A program made the position numbers and the translations under genes. Positions 42,331 to 54,080 of a stretch of DNA of 64,000 bases are shown piece after piece. The stretch's first letter is position 1. Every line of letters starts with the position of its first letter. Origin of the DNA: Mycolicibacterium rhodesiae JS60 (GTDB lineage: Bacteria; Actinomycetota; Actinomycetes; Mycobacteriales; Mycobacteriaceae); NCBI GenBank assembly GCA_000230935.2, contig AGIQ01000003.1:372001-436000 (forward strand), in the 5' to 3' direction. Below the pieces are notes generated by a model. The model made no database searches and was not told the origin of the DNA. It saw only the letters and a program-made list of their open reading frames with translations.

Positions 42331-43257
42331 TCAATCCCGCATAGTCAGCTTGTCGATCACCTCGGCGACCGACCGAACCTCGACCAGCTCACCAACACCC
42401 TGCCCGGCGTTGATCGGCGCGACAGAGTAGTTCTCGGCCGCGATCGCCTGAGCCAACTCCTCGGCAGCACCCGAATCGACACTCAACGCGGCCTCGTCAC
42501 CGTCCCAGCGATCACTGAAGCTGTTGCACAGCACCCGTTCTGGCAGCTGCGCCGGCCACGGGTACCCCAGCGCGATATCGAAGACCCGCGTGGTCACCGT
42601 TCCGGTCTCCCCCGCCGCCAGCATCACGTCACGCGCCTTATCGGACAGCAGCGATTCGCGGCACGCGCAGAACGCCGTTCCCACCCACGCCGCCGAGGCA
42701 CCGGCGGCGAGCACCGCGGCCAGCCCCCGCGCGGACGAGATGCCGCCGGCCGCCAACACCGGCACCGATACGCGATCGAGCAGTGCCGTCAGCAGCGGCA
42801 GCGTGCCCACGAGCGGCTGACCGTGACCACCGCCTTCGGCCCCACGGGCGATCACCACGTCGATACCTGCGGTGACCGCACGCTGCGCACTGGCCAGATC
42901 ACTGACCTGGGTCGCGGCGATCACGCCCGCGTCGTGCGCGCGCGGCACCCAATCCCAGGTGTCGCCGAAACTCACACACAGCAGCGTGGGGCCCGCGGCC
43001 AGCGCCGTATCGATCAGGCCGGGCCGGCTGGCGACCACCCAATCCACGAGGCCAATCCCGAAGGGGCCCTCCAGATTCGACACGTGCTCGAGCTCGGCGG
43101 CAAGCCGCTCGGCGGTACCGGAGCTGCCCATCCCGATCATGCCGAGGCCGCCCGCACCCGAAACCGCGGCGGCCAGTGCACCCCCGGCCACGCCGCCCAT
43201 CGGCGCGTTCACGATCGGGACATCGATTCCGATCGAACGCGACCAGTCCGTGTTCAC
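42331..43257 (-). CDS. Nitronate monooxygenase family protein
   Basis: The 308-residue TIM-barrel flavoprotein opens with VPIVNAPMGGVAGGALAAAVS (about 13-33) and has IARGAEGGGHGQ (about 133-144, with the base-like His). The FMN-phosphate loop is VLAAGGISSARGLAAVLAAGASAAWVGTAF near 165-195. It oxidises alkyl nitronates or related acids with FMN and oxygen; many mycobacterial paralogues have other, unknown substrates. It converges with the double-TetR gene, 5 bp between the stops. Not obviously part of the P450 operon. Confidence 0.9.
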   Translation of the reverse strand: MNTDWSRSIGIDVPIVNAPMGGVAGGALAAAVSGAGGLGMIGMGSSGTAERLAAELEHVSNLEGPFGIGLVDWVVASRPGLIDTALAAGPTLLCVSFGDTWDWVPRAHDAGVIAATQVSDLASAQRAVTAGIDVVIARGAEGGGHGQPLVGTLPLLTALLDRVSVPVLAAGGISSARGLAAVLAAGASAAWVGTAFCACRESLLSDKARDVMLAAGETGTVTTRVFDIALGYPWPAQLPERVLCNSFSDRWDGDEAALSVDSGAAEELAQAIAAENYSVAPINAGQGVGELVEVRSVAEVIDKLTMRD

Positions 43258-43531
43258 CGCGTCCCTCCTCGCTCAGACGTGGCGGTTGCGACCCGCCCGT
43301 CACATCATGGAGCGTCCCGAGCAGGAACGGGCCGTCACCGTCAACTTCCGGAAAAGGCCGATTTGAATTCAACATGAATTCCGTCGCGGCTGAATCCGCA
43401 TTGCGGAACATTTCGCATTAAGTCCGCATTGCGGATCAAAATAACGGCGAGTCGGTTCCGACTTTCGCGCACGCAAATTCCTAAAATTGGTGCAACCTGT
43501 GAATTTGCTGTTTGCCGGAAGGGCCGCTCTG
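43258..43531. promoter_or_regulatory. AT-richer intergenic region with tandem palindromes upstream of the glycine-rich protein
   Basis: Two identical 13-bp palindromes TCCGCATTGCGGA lie at 43395-43407 and 43423-43435, 28 bp apart. An inverted GAATTC-AACAT-GAATTC is at 43365-43381. The region is much richer in A/T than its surroundings and precedes the secreted protein operon, so it is probably the control region. The regulator is unknown. Confidence 0.6.
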
Positions 43532-46510
43532 ATGGATCAGTCCAGCACGTATTCCTGGCTTGGAATCGGCGCGCTCAGTCTCGGTGTGGGCGCGGCACTG
43601 GCCGGCGCGGCGCTGACCGGTGGGGCGGGTGTCGCCGCCGCCGACACCGCAACCGGCGCGACGGCGTCGCATGCGGCCAAGCCAAAACCCGCAACCAAAA
43701 CCGCTGGGAAGAAACCGGTCTCGACAACACGGTCGGCCAAGAAGGCGGCAGCCGGCAAGCCCGCCGAAAGACCGGCCACTATCGTCGCCGAAAAGATCAG
43801 CACACCAAAGGCTTTCAAACTCCCCTCGGCCTCGGCGTTGCCGGTGTGGCAGCCGGGCTTGGTCGCCGGAGCCATCTATTCGATCTTCGTGTCGAACGGC
43901 ACCGCGGATCACCCGAACGCGGGGTTGTTGGTCGGCAACGGCTACAGCTACAGCTCCACCGATGTGCAGTGCACCGGGATCGTGAAGTGCAACGGCGGCC
44001 ACGGTGGCCTGCTGCTCGGGTCCGGCGGCAATGGGTACAACGGCGGCAACGGTGGGAATGCGGGACTGTTCTTCGGCAGCGTGTTCAAACCCGGTAACGG
44101 CGCCGGTGGCGCTGCGGGCTGCGTGGGTCCCGCCTGCGACGCCGGGCATGGCGGCAACGCGATGCTGTTCGGAAACGGCGGGGCCGGCGGCAACGGCACG
44201 GATGCCGTGTACGACAGCACAACCGGGTTCTTGGTATCGGCGGCCACCAACGGCGGGCGCGGCGGCAACGGCGGGCTGCTGGTGGGCAACGGCGGCAGCG
44301 GCGGATACGGCGGCGCCGACAACGGCAACGTGAATTGGTTCGGGGCGACGGCCGGTAACGGCGGCAATGGCGGCAACGCAGGCCTGCTCTCGGGTAACAG
44401 CGGCAACGGCGGAGTCGGCGGCTACGTCTCCTTCGCGGTGAACGGCTATGCCACCGGGGGCAACGGCGGCAACGCCGGCCTGACCGGACTTTTCGGGAAC
44501 GGGGGCGCCGGCGGTGGTGGCGGTGCGGCCACCCAGAACTGGGACGGCATCGACGCCGACGGCGCGGCGGGCACCGCGACAGGCGGCAACGGCGGTAACG
44601 GTGGCCGAGGCGGCCTGCTGGCCGGTGCCGGCGGCGCCGGCGGAAGTGCTTGGGAAGGCGTGGTATTCAGCACCTACGGTGCCGCAGTGGCCGGCAACGG
44701 CGGGGCCGGTGGCGACAGCACGGTCGGCCCCGGCGGCAATGGCGGGACCGGCGGTGGCGGCGCCTCGGCCAACATCGGCGACGCCGGCCAGGGCTCGTCG
44801 GGAACGGGCACCGCCACAGGCGGTTCGGGTGGCCGGGGCGGTTCGGTGTTGTTCATCGGCCGGGCCGGCGACGGCGGCAACGCCGACCTGCCGTTCGCGG
44901 GCAACGGGGCAATCAATCAGGGCGAAGGCGTGGCGATCGCCGGTCACGGTGGCGACGGCGGCGACAGCGGCATTTTCGGTGACGGGATCACCGGCGGCAC
45001 AGGAGGAGCCGGCGGCGCCGCCGGCTCGGCGATCGCCAATCAATCGGCAACGGGCGGGAACGGCGGCGACGGCGGTCGTGGCTCGATCGGTGCCGCGGGC
45101 GGCGCCGGTGGCGCCGGCGGCTACGCGGAGTCGTTGGTCAGCAGCACGGCAACGGCCACCGGCGGCGACGGCGGTGACGGCGGTCGGGCCGGCGCCCTCG
45201 GACGTACCGGCGGGGTGGGTGGCGTCGGCGGTGCCGCGAAGGCCGACGGCGCGGGTGCGGCGGCAGGCGGTACGGGCGGGCAGGGCGGCGCGGGCGCGCT
45301 GTTGGCCGACGGTGGCGCAGGCGGTTTTGGCGGCAACGCCGCCACCGGCTCGGCGAGCGGTGGCGATGGCGGTAACGCGACGGCCGGTGCCGGCGGTGAC
45401 GGTGGTGCGGGCGGCGCATTGGCGACCGGCGGGGCCGGTGGATTCGGTGGCAACAGCAGTGTCTACACGACCGACGCCGGCACCAGTTCGGTGAGCACCG
45501 GCGGTAACGGCGGGGACGGCGGCGCAGCCGGCCTCGGCGGGCTCGCCGGTGACGGCGGCAACGGCGGCAGTGCCGGCGCCGCAGGATCCAGCGGCGCTGC
45601 CGTCACCCGCGTCGTCGGTGCGGGCGGAGCGGGCGGTGTCGCGGGGTCGACGTTCTTGGTGTCGACGATCGACGTCGGCGGCTTCCTGGGCGGGGTGGGC
45701 GCGGCCGGCGCCGGCGGCAGCAATGCGGGCAACATCTACCTCGCCGATTTCCTCGGGACACTCCCCTACATCACCCCCACCGGCAGCGTCGTCACCACCA
45801 TCGCGGTGGGCAACAGTCCAAATGGCGTGGCGGTCGGCCCAACTGGTGACATCTACGTCACCAACAGCGGCGACAACACGGTGTCGTGGCTCGACTCCGA
45901 CGGCAATGTCATCGACACCATCACCGTCGGCAACAGCCCAAGCGCGGTGGCGGTCAGCTCGACCGGCTATGTCTACGTTGCCAACAACATGGACGGCACC
46001 GTGTCGGTGATCAACCCGGCCGGCAACGTCGTGAACACCGTCACGGTCGGCGACAGCCCGAGCGGCGTTGCGGTCAGCGCCGGCGGCAATGTCTACGTCA
46101 CCAACTACAACAGCGGCACCGTGTCGGTGATCAACGCCGCCGGCTCGGTGGTCGACACCATCACCGTCGGCGCCAATCCGCAAGGCGTGGCGGTCAGTTC
46201 GACCGGATACGTCTACGTCACCAACAGCGGGGCCGACACGGTGTCCGTGATCAACCCCGCGGGCAACGTCGTCGACACCATCACCGTCGGCGCCAATCCG
46301 CAAGGGGTAGCGGTCAGTTCGACCGGATACGTCTACGTCACCAACGGTGGGGCGGGGACGGTGTCGGTGATCAATCCCGACGGGGTGGTCATCAACAACA
46401 TCGATATCAGCGCCTTCGCGTACGGGGTCGCGATCAGCCCCACCGGCGACAACGAAGGCAATGTCTACATCACCTCCCTGTCCGGGGTGGTGTCGGTGAT
46501 CAGCGCATGA
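43532..46510 (+). CDS. Secreted glycine-rich (PGRS-like) protein with C-terminal YVTN beta-propeller
   Basis: The 992-residue product starts with a signal segment (about 8-37, ending GVAAADT) and a Lys/Pro/Ala linker (about 40-100). It continues with a long GGxGG-repeat region rich in NGGNGG/GGAGG (about 150-740) and ends in six YVTN-type repeats of about 40 residues (about 748-990, for example GVAVSSTGYVYVTN). There is no PE domain, so this is not a PE_PGRS protein, though the repeat resembles PGRS. The ATG at 43532 is favoured over GTG 43487, which would precede the signal. The YHYH gene is coupled downstream. Surface location is likely. Confidence 0.85.
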   Translation: MDQSSTYSWLGIGALSLGVGAALAGAALTGGAGVAAADTATGATASHAAKPKPATKTAGKKPVSTTRSAKKAAAGKPAERPATIVAEKISTPKAFKLPSASALPVWQPGLVAGAIYSIFVSNGTADHPNAGLLVGNGYSYSSTDVQCTGIVKCNGGHGGLLLGSGGNGYNGGNGGNAGLFFGSVFKPGNGAGGAAGCVGPACDAGHGGNAMLFGNGGAGGNGTDAVYDSTTGFLVSAATNGGRGGNGGLLVGNGGSGGYGGADNGNVNWFGATAGNGGNGGNAGLLSGNSGNGGVGGYVSFAVNGYATGGNGGNAGLTGLFGNGGAGGGGGAATQNWDGIDADGAAGTATGGNGGNGGRGGLLAGAGGAGGSAWEGVVFSTYGAAVAGNGGAGGDSTVGPGGNGGTGGGGASANIGDAGQGSSGTGTATGGSGGRGGSVLFIGRAGDGGNADLPFAGNGAINQGEGVAIAGHGGDGGDSGIFGDGITGGTGGAGGAAGSAIANQSATGGNGGDGGRGSIGAAGGAGGAGGYAESLVSSTATATGGDGGDGGRAGALGRTGGVGGVGGAAKADGAGAAAGGTGGQGGAGALLADGGAGGFGGNAATGSASGGDGGNATAGAGGDGGAGGALATGGAGGFGGNSSVYTTDAGTSSVSTGGNGGDGGAAGLGGLAGDGGNGGSAGAAGSSGAAVTRVVGAGGAGGVAGSTFLVSTIDVGGFLGGVGAAGAGGSNAGNIYLADFLGTLPYITPTGSVVTTIAVGNSPNGVAVGPTGDIYVTNSGDNTVSWLDSDGNVIDTITVGNSPSAVAVSSTGYVYVANNMDGTVSVINPAGNVVNTVTVGDSPSGVAVSAGGNVYVTNYNSGTVSVINAAGSVVDTITVGANPQGVAVSSTGYVYVTNSGADTVSVINPAGNVVDTITVGANPQGVAVSSTGYVYVTNGGAGTVSVINPDGVVINNIDISAFAYGVAISPTGDNEGNVYITSLSGVVSVISA
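46151..46345 (+). repeat. Near-identical DNA repeat within the YVTN propeller (unit 120 bp)
   Basis: Bases 46151-46225 and 46271-46345 match over 75 positions with only two differences, giving a 120-bp (40-residue) period. This shows a recent duplication of a propeller blade; the other blades are more diverged. Confidence 0.85.
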
Positions 46511-46527
46511 ATCGAAGGGAAGACAGA

Positions 46528-47586
46528 ATGATTCGCAGTAAGAGCGCGGTCGCTGCGCTGTTCGCCGGAGTGTTGGTGGCGGCCACCTCAGCGGCAACGC
46601 CGGCGTCCGCGGTGGTGCCGGTTTCGGTGGGCAACTCGGCACCGAATCTGAGTATCTTCACACCTCAGAAGGGCGGGATTTATGTTGGGGGCCAACTATT
46701 CTCGGTGGTCATCCCGCCGGGAACCACGTTGCAGACCAGCACCCTGCCGTGGGTCGACTCCGCGAGCAATTCGATTGTGATCGCCAAGCTGCCGACGGTG
46801 GCGGGGAGTGTGTCCGCCAAGGACATCGATCCGCGCGGCAGCGTCTTCAAGGTCACCTCGGACAAGAACTATCGCTACTTCAAAGGCAACGGTCTGCCCA
46901 GCACCCCGATGGGCAAATTCGGCCCCGTGCAATCCGGCACTCCGGCCTATCCGTATTACGCGGGCGCCCCCGGCGGTACCAACACGACACCGGGCACCCC
47001 CGGATTCGGCAAGCCGTATCCGAATGCCGCCGCTATCGGAATTTCGCCGTACAACCTCGACATCAAAGTGCCGATGGCGCCCAAGTACCTCAGCACGCCG
47101 CAACCGATCCAATACCTGATCACCGGCGTCACCCTGACCGGCACGGTGTGGCACGCCGAAATTGCGAATGCGTCCGCCAGTGCCTGGTACAACCCGATTT
47201 CAATTCTGCCGTTGGACCAATGCTTCGGACATCCCTACAGCCAGCAGTACCACCTGCATGCGTTCTCGTGGAAGTGCCTGCCCAACGGGACCAAAGGTCC
47301 GTCACCCCTGCTGGGCTATGCGCTGGACGGGTTCGGCATTTACGGCCCGCGGGGCGCCGACGGCAAGGAGATCACCAACGCCCAGCTGGATGAATGCCAC
47401 GGCATGACGTCGCCGGTGATGTGGAACGGCAAGATCCAGAACATCTACCACTACGTGCTCAACAGCGAGTACCCGTACTCCGTGGGCTGCTTCCGGGGTG
47501 TGGTCGACCCGGCGAATGTGGCCAATACCGTGGTGCCGACGCTGGGCCAGCCGATGGCCGCGAGCATGCCCGGTATGGGTCACTAG
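46528..47586 (+). CDS. Secreted YHYH domain-containing protein
   Basis: The 352-residue product has a signal peptide (MIRSKSAVAALFAGVLVAAT, cleavage after PASA). The YHYH domain has YHLHAFSW near 240, LLGYALDGFGIYGPRG near 268, LDECHG near 291, and the name-giving YHYVLNSEYPYSVGCFRG near 311. The His-rich motifs suggest metal binding; the function of the family is unknown. AAGGGA precedes the ATG at 46528; an ATG at 46507 overlaps the upstream stop (ATGA) and is an alternative. It is in one operon with the glycine-rich propeller protein. Confidence 0.88.
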   Translation: MIRSKSAVAALFAGVLVAATSAATPASAVVPVSVGNSAPNLSIFTPQKGGIYVGGQLFSVVIPPGTTLQTSTLPWVDSASNSIVIAKLPTVAGSVSAKDIDPRGSVFKVTSDKNYRYFKGNGLPSTPMGKFGPVQSGTPAYPYYAGAPGGTNTTPGTPGFGKPYPNAAAIGISPYNLDIKVPMAPKYLSTPQPIQYLITGVTLTGTVWHAEIANASASAWYNPISILPLDQCFGHPYSQQYHLHAFSWKCLPNGTKGPSPLLGYALDGFGIYGPRGADGKEITNAQLDECHGMTSPVMWNGKIQNIYHYVLNSEYPYSVGCFRGVVDPANVANTVVPTLGQPMAASMPGMGH

Positions 47587-47976
47587 TCATTCGTCGTAGT
47601 AGCGGGCCTCGATCACGTTGCCGTCCGGGTCCGGGAAGTACATGCCCTCTGGCCCCCATCCGCGAGCACCGAAGGTGGGGGCCAGCCGGTCACTGGTGTC
47701 GATGCCCTCGGCCTGCAGGCGCTGATCGAGGGCGTCGTATTCGGTCTTGGTCATCGCCACGCACACGTGGTTGACCCGGTGGCCGGCACTGCCGGCGGCG
47801 GTGTCGATGAGCGCCAGGTCGATGATCGAATCCTCGGAGACCCGCACACTGGGGAACGGCGCCTCGCCGGCTGCGAACTCCTCGAAGCGGACGGGCGCGA
47901 GCCCGACGACGCGGGTGTAGAAGTCCATGGCGGCGGCGGGATCTTTGACCCACAGGACGACGTGGTCGAGCCGCAT
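47587..47976 (-). CDS. VOC (glyoxalase) family protein
   Basis: The product has 129 residues. Typical VOC elements are LDHVVLWVKDPAAAMDFYTRVVGL (1-26), HRVNHVCVAM near 70 and GMYFPDPDGNVIEARYYDE at the C-terminus with the metal-binding Glu. It is a small dimeric metalloprotein of unknown substrate. It converges directly with the YHYH gene (adjacent stops) and its start is about 20 bp from the tRNA-Val gene on the same strand. Confidence 0.88.
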   Translation of the reverse strand: MRLDHVVLWVKDPAAAMDFYTRVVGLAPVRFEEFAAGEAPFPSVRVSEDSIIDLALIDTAAGSAGHRVNHVCVAMTKTEYDALDQRLQAEGIDTSDRLAPTFGARGWGPEGMYFPDPDGNVIEARYYDE

Positions 47977-47997
47977 GACGGGAGACCTTACCGATGG

Positions 47998-48069
47998 TGG
48001 GCGCGGACGGTATCGAACCGCCGACCGCTGGTGTGTAAAACCAGAGCTCTACCACTGAGCTACGCGCCC
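47998..48069 (-). tRNA. tRNA-Val (anticodon UAC)
   Basis: On the minus strand the 72-base sequence folds to a full cloverleaf with acceptor stem GGGCGCG/CGCGCCC and D-arm GCTCAGTGGTAGAGC. The anticodon stem is CTGGT/ACCAG, with loop TTTACAC giving anticodon TAC, and the T-loop is TTCGATA. The discriminator is A. CCA is not encoded in the gene. It lies between ahpE and the VOC gene. Confidence 0.93.
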
Positions 48070-48116
48070 GTGCCCGGGCAGGTTACACGGCCCGCGCCGG
48101 TGCGGGGAAATCCGAT

Positions 48117-48581
48117 TCAGGCGTCCAGCGCGGCCAGCGCCTGCACCCAGACCGCCTGATCGCGAGCCTCGCCGGGCTGCTTGCACTCGGCGAACCGGAC
48201 GATCCCCTCGCGGTCGATCACGAAGGTGCCCCGGTTGGCAATGCCGGCGTCGGCGTTGAACACCCCGAAGGCATGAGCGACCGCGCCGTGCGGCCAGAAA
48301 TCGGAGAGCACCGGGAACAGGAAGCCGCTCTGGGTCGCCCAGATCTTGTGCGTGGGCGGCGGTCCGACGGAGATCGCCAGCGTGGCGGTCTCGTCGTTGT
48401 CGAACACGGGCAAGTGGTCGCGAACGTAATCGAGCTCGCCCTGGCAGATCCCGGTGAATGCCAGCGGAAAGAACACCAGCAGCACGTTCTTGGCGCCACG
48501 GAACGAACTGAGCGTGACGGGCTGGCCGTTCTGGTCTTTCAGCGTGAAGTCGGGGGCACGTGATCCGACCCCAACCGTCAC
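48117..48581 (-). CDS. ahpE: One-Cys peroxiredoxin AhpE
   Basis: The 154-residue product has the thioredoxin fold with the peroxidatic Cys46 in FFPLAFTGICQGE and the conserved Arg near 116-128 (FVIDREGIVRFAECK). It reduces peroxides and peroxynitrite, with reduction by mycoredoxin/mycothiol in mycobacteria. A second Cys (ECKQPGE, near 135) is also present, and whether it acts as a resolving residue is unclear. GTG start at 48581 overlaps the DUF3052 stop (GTGA), so the two are coupled, matching the M. tuberculosis gene order. Confidence 0.94.
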   Translation of the reverse strand: MTVGVGSRAPDFTLKDQNGQPVTLSSFRGAKNVLLVFFPLAFTGICQGELDYVRDHLPVFDNDETATLAISVGPPPTHKIWATQSGFLFPVLSDFWPHGAVAHAFGVFNADAGIANRGTFVIDREGIVRFAECKQPGEARDQAVWVQALAALDA

Positions 48582-49024
48582 GAATGCCTCCCGGCCGCCT
48601 TCGATTTCGGCTGCACCAACCGGCTTGCGATCCAGTCGCCCAAATTCGCCGAGGACGTCTGCATCAGTCCCGCGGTGGGCGCCGATTCGGCGATCTCGGC
48701 GGGTTGTACGTGACCGGGCTTGCCGGTCTTGGGCGTCACCACCCAGATGATGCCGTCGTCGGCCAGCGGCGCGATCGCGTCCATCAGCCGGTCCACCAGG
48801 TCACCGTCACCGTCGCGCCACCACAACAGCACCACGTCGACGACTTCGTCGGCATCCTCGTCGAGCAGTTCCCCGCCGCAGGCGTCCTCGAGGTCGGCCC
48901 GAATGTCGTCGTCGGTGTCCTCGTCCCAGCCCAGCTCCTGCACGACCTGATCTTTGTGGACGCCCAGCTTCTGGGCGTAGTTCGGGGGGCCACCCTCCGC
49001 GACCACCGTCGGAACCTCCTTCAC
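48578..49024 (-). CDS. DUF3052 family protein (Rv2239c-type)
   Basis: The product has 148 residues. It has NYAQKLGVHKDQVVQELGWDEDTDDDIRADLEDACGGELLDEDADEVVDVVLLWWRDGDGDL-type features characteristic of this actinobacterial family (long acidic middle, WWR). The C-terminal tail reads NLGDWIASRLVQPK. Very acidic, cytosolic. The function is unknown; its constant coupling to ahpE in mycobacteria suggests a link to redox or stress, but this is inference. Confidence 0.88.
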   Translation of the reverse strand: MKEVPTVVAEGGPPNYAQKLGVHKDQVVQELGWDEDTDDDIRADLEDACGGELLDEDADEVVDVVLLWWRDGDGDLVDRLMDAIAPLADDGIIWVVTPKTGKPGHVQPAEIAESAPTAGLMQTSSANLGDWIASRLVQPKSKAAGRHS

Positions 49025-49090
49025 ATCAGGGTCGGCTGTCTAGGCCCTATCGTCGCACGACAGTGACGATTACTCGCCGTGCGGTGGGAA

Positions 49091-49714
49091 TCAATACGTC
49101 GCGTCGCACAGGCTCAGTGCATTCGACCTGGTGTCATTGAGGGCCTGGATGGTGCTGTTGAACTCCCCGGGACCCGCGTGAGCGAGGATCGCACTGGCGG
49201 TGGCGCGCGCACCGTCGACCCAGTCTTTGAAAGCGGCTTTCAGCTCGTCCGGGATCGCGTCGGTCACGCTGGCCGCGACCGCGTCGGCGCTGTTGTTCAG
49301 CGAATCCACCGCCGGGCCCTCGGTGTCCGACAGCTCGGGCGCACCCGAGTTGAACGCGCTGACGTAGGCGTTCACCGCGTCGATCGCGTCGGCACTTGAC
49401 GTGGACAGCGTCTCGCAGGTGTCATGCATGGCCTGTGTGGTCAGTGACGCCTGACGCTCCGACTCGCGCTCGCTGGAGGAGGCCGCCGACTGCGAGATCG
49501 AGACCGACATCGAGGTCCGGTAGGCGGGCGCGTCGCCGGCGTTGACCCCCGCGTGGCCCCCGGTGACGGAGGTGCAGCCGACGACGACGCCCGTCACCGC
49601 GGCGGCGCCGCCGACCAGCAGACCGCCGATTCGCAGCCCGCGGGCAGTTCTGATCAGCACAGCACCGGAGGTTACCGGGTAACTGCCCTGCTCGGCGCGG
49701 TGCGAGAAATTCAC
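49091..49714 (-). CDS. Probable exported lipoprotein of unknown function
   Basis: The product has about 207 residues from the GTG at 49714, chosen for its GGGGGA site (other in-frame starts are possible). A hydrophobic segment (GLRIGGLLVGGAAAVTGVVV) ends in the lipobox VVGC, predicting lipid attachment to Cys after signal cleavage. The mature domain is helical and rich in Ser, Ala and Asp, with two further Cys (DTCETLS near 120 and the C-terminal LSLCDATY). It corresponds by position to the small membrane-linked gene before aceE in M. tuberculosis. It is divergent from aceE. Confidence 0.7.
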   Translation of the reverse strand: MNFSHRAEQGSYPVTSGAVLIRTARGLRIGGLLVGGAAAVTGVVVGCTSVTGGHAGVNAGDAPAYRTSMSVSISQSAASSSERESERQASLTTQAMHDTCETLSTSSADAIDAVNAYVSAFNSGAPELSDTEGPAVDSLNNSADAVAASVTDAIPDELKAAFKDWVDGARATASAILAHAGPGEFNSTIQALNDTRSNALSLCDATY

Positions 49715-49812
49715 CGATCCCCCGACTTTCACTACTCGTCGGTATGGCCCCGCGTGCGGCACGATAGGAGGTGGACGGTGCAAAACCTGCACCTCCTACT
49801 AAGGAGCTGAAG

Positions 49813-52602
<2,790 letters not shown>

Positions 52603-52749
52603 GGGGCGGCTGGCTCGGCTCGGCGAGTGTGCATCCTCATCCGCCGGCGACGGCGTGTTGCGGATAAAACCGCACACTCGCGGCCCATGCCGAGCCCAGC
52701 GCCAGCGCGTTTTGGAGGAACATCCAGAAAACGGGCGTACATTTTAGGC

Positions 52750-54030
52750 GTGATCGACAACTCGCCCCTCGAACCGCCGCGTTCTCCCCTGGAGTTACTC
52801 GAGAACGTGCCGGAGTCGACGCTGCGGCGGCTCAAGCAGCACTCGGGCCGGCTGTCCACGCAGGCGGTACAGGCCATGCAGGAACACCTGCCGTTCTTCG
52901 GCGAGCTCGAGGCCTCCCAGCGCGCCAGCGTCCAGCTCGTGCTGCAGACCGCGGTGGTCAACTTCGCCGAATGGGTGCGCAACCCGCTGAGCAACGTCGG
53001 CTACACCGCCGAGGCGTTCGCGCTGGTGCCGCAGGAGCTGACTCGCCGCATCGCGCTGGCACAGACCGTCGACATGGTGCGCGTCAGCATGGAGTACTTC
53101 GAGGCGGCGGTGCCCGCGCTGGGCCGCAACGAGGAGCAACGCGTCGCGCTGTCGGTCGGCATCCTGCGCTACAGCCGCGACCTGGCCTTCGCGGCGGCGT
53201 CCTCGTACGCCGACGCCGCCGAGGCCCGCGGCTCCTGGGACAGCCGGATCGAGGCCAGCGTCGTCGACGCCGTCGTCCGCGGCGACACCGGACCCGAACT
53301 GCTGTCCCGCGCCGCGGCACTCAACTGGGACACCACCGCCCCGGCCACCGTGGTGGTCGGCACCCCGCCGGAAGGCCGGGAAGAGCTCGCCAGCGAAGAC
53401 GTCCGCGAGATCGCCACCCGGCACGGCCGCTCGGCACTGGCCGACGTGCACGGCACGTGGCTCATCGGGATCATCTCCGGGCCGCTCGCGGTGACCGACA
53501 AGTTCTTCAACGACCTGATCAACGCCTTCGCCGACGGTCCGGTAGTCATCGGGCCGACCGCGCCGATGCTCACCGCGGCCTACCACAGCGCCAGCGAGGC
53601 GATATCGGGGATGAACGCCGTCGTCGGCTGGACCGGCGCACCCCGGCCGGTCCTGGCCCGAGAACTGTTGCCCGAGCGCGCACTTCTGGGCGATGCGTCG
53701 GCGGTCACCGCGTTGCACACCGAGATCATGCGACCGTTGGCCGATGCCGGACCGGCGCTCACCGAGACCTTGGACGCCTACCTCGACAGTGGCGGCGCGA
53801 TCGAGGCTTGCGCCAGGAAATTGTTCGTTCATCCAAATACGGTCCGCTACCGACTGCGACGGATCGCGGATTTCACCGGCCGCGATCCCACGCTGCCGCG
53901 CGATGCCTACGTCCTGCGGGTGGCATCCACCGTGGGCCGCCTGGGCTACCCAGCGCCAACCCACACCACGGCAAACAGTTCTGTTGCACAGCTCACACCG
54001 CCACTGGTCGGTACCGCAGGGGTTAATTAA
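52750..54030 (+). CDS. mabR: PucR/CdaR-type regulator of fatty-acid synthase II (MabR)
   Basis: The product has about 426 residues from GTG 52750 (VIDNSPLEPPRSPLELL). The N-terminal helical region is typical of the CdaR/PucR type, and the C-terminal HTH_30 domain has the signature GGAIEACARKLFVHPNTVRYRLRRIADFTG near 365-395. In mycobacteria MabR, encoded just upstream of fabD, regulates the FAS-II operon and binds a TTTTGT-N9-ACAAAA site; exactly such a site is at 54081-54101. The sequence is close to the M. tuberculosis protein over its length. The acyl-CoA-sensing domain lies in the centre. Confidence 0.92.
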   Translation: MIDNSPLEPPRSPLELLENVPESTLRRLKQHSGRLSTQAVQAMQEHLPFFGELEASQRASVQLVLQTAVVNFAEWVRNPLSNVGYTAEAFALVPQELTRRIALAQTVDMVRVSMEYFEAAVPALGRNEEQRVALSVGILRYSRDLAFAAASSYADAAEARGSWDSRIEASVVDAVVRGDTGPELLSRAAALNWDTTAPATVVVGTPPEGREELASEDVREIATRHGRSALADVHGTWLIGIISGPLAVTDKFFNDLINAFADGPVVIGPTAPMLTAAYHSASEAISGMNAVVGWTGAPRPVLARELLPERALLGDASAVTALHTEIMRPLADAGPALTETLDAYLDSGGAIEACARKLFVHPNTVRYRLRRIADFTGRDPTLPRDAYVLRVASTVGRLGYPAPTHTTANSSVAQLTPPLVGTAGVN

Positions 54031-54080
54031 GAGGGCTGCTAGATCGCAGCAAGGTATCGGTGAAGTCGCATCACATGCAC

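Noticed and set aside
43532..43830. PE domain at the start of the glycine-rich protein
   Set aside because: The first 100 residues are a signal segment and a Lys/Pro-rich linker without the helical PE fold or YxxxD/E motif.
44000..45760. CRISPR array or tandem DNA repeat
   Set aside because: The repeats are degenerate GGC/GGN codons for Gly-rich protein, without constant spacers or repeats. No other regular array was seen in the window.
43481..46642. A 1053-codon open frame on the minus strand opposite the glycine-rich protein
   Set aside because: It is an antisense shadow of GGC/GGN repeats, made of Ala, Val, Gly and Arg without domain structure. The plus-strand frame has a signal peptide, a propeller and a ribosome-binding site.
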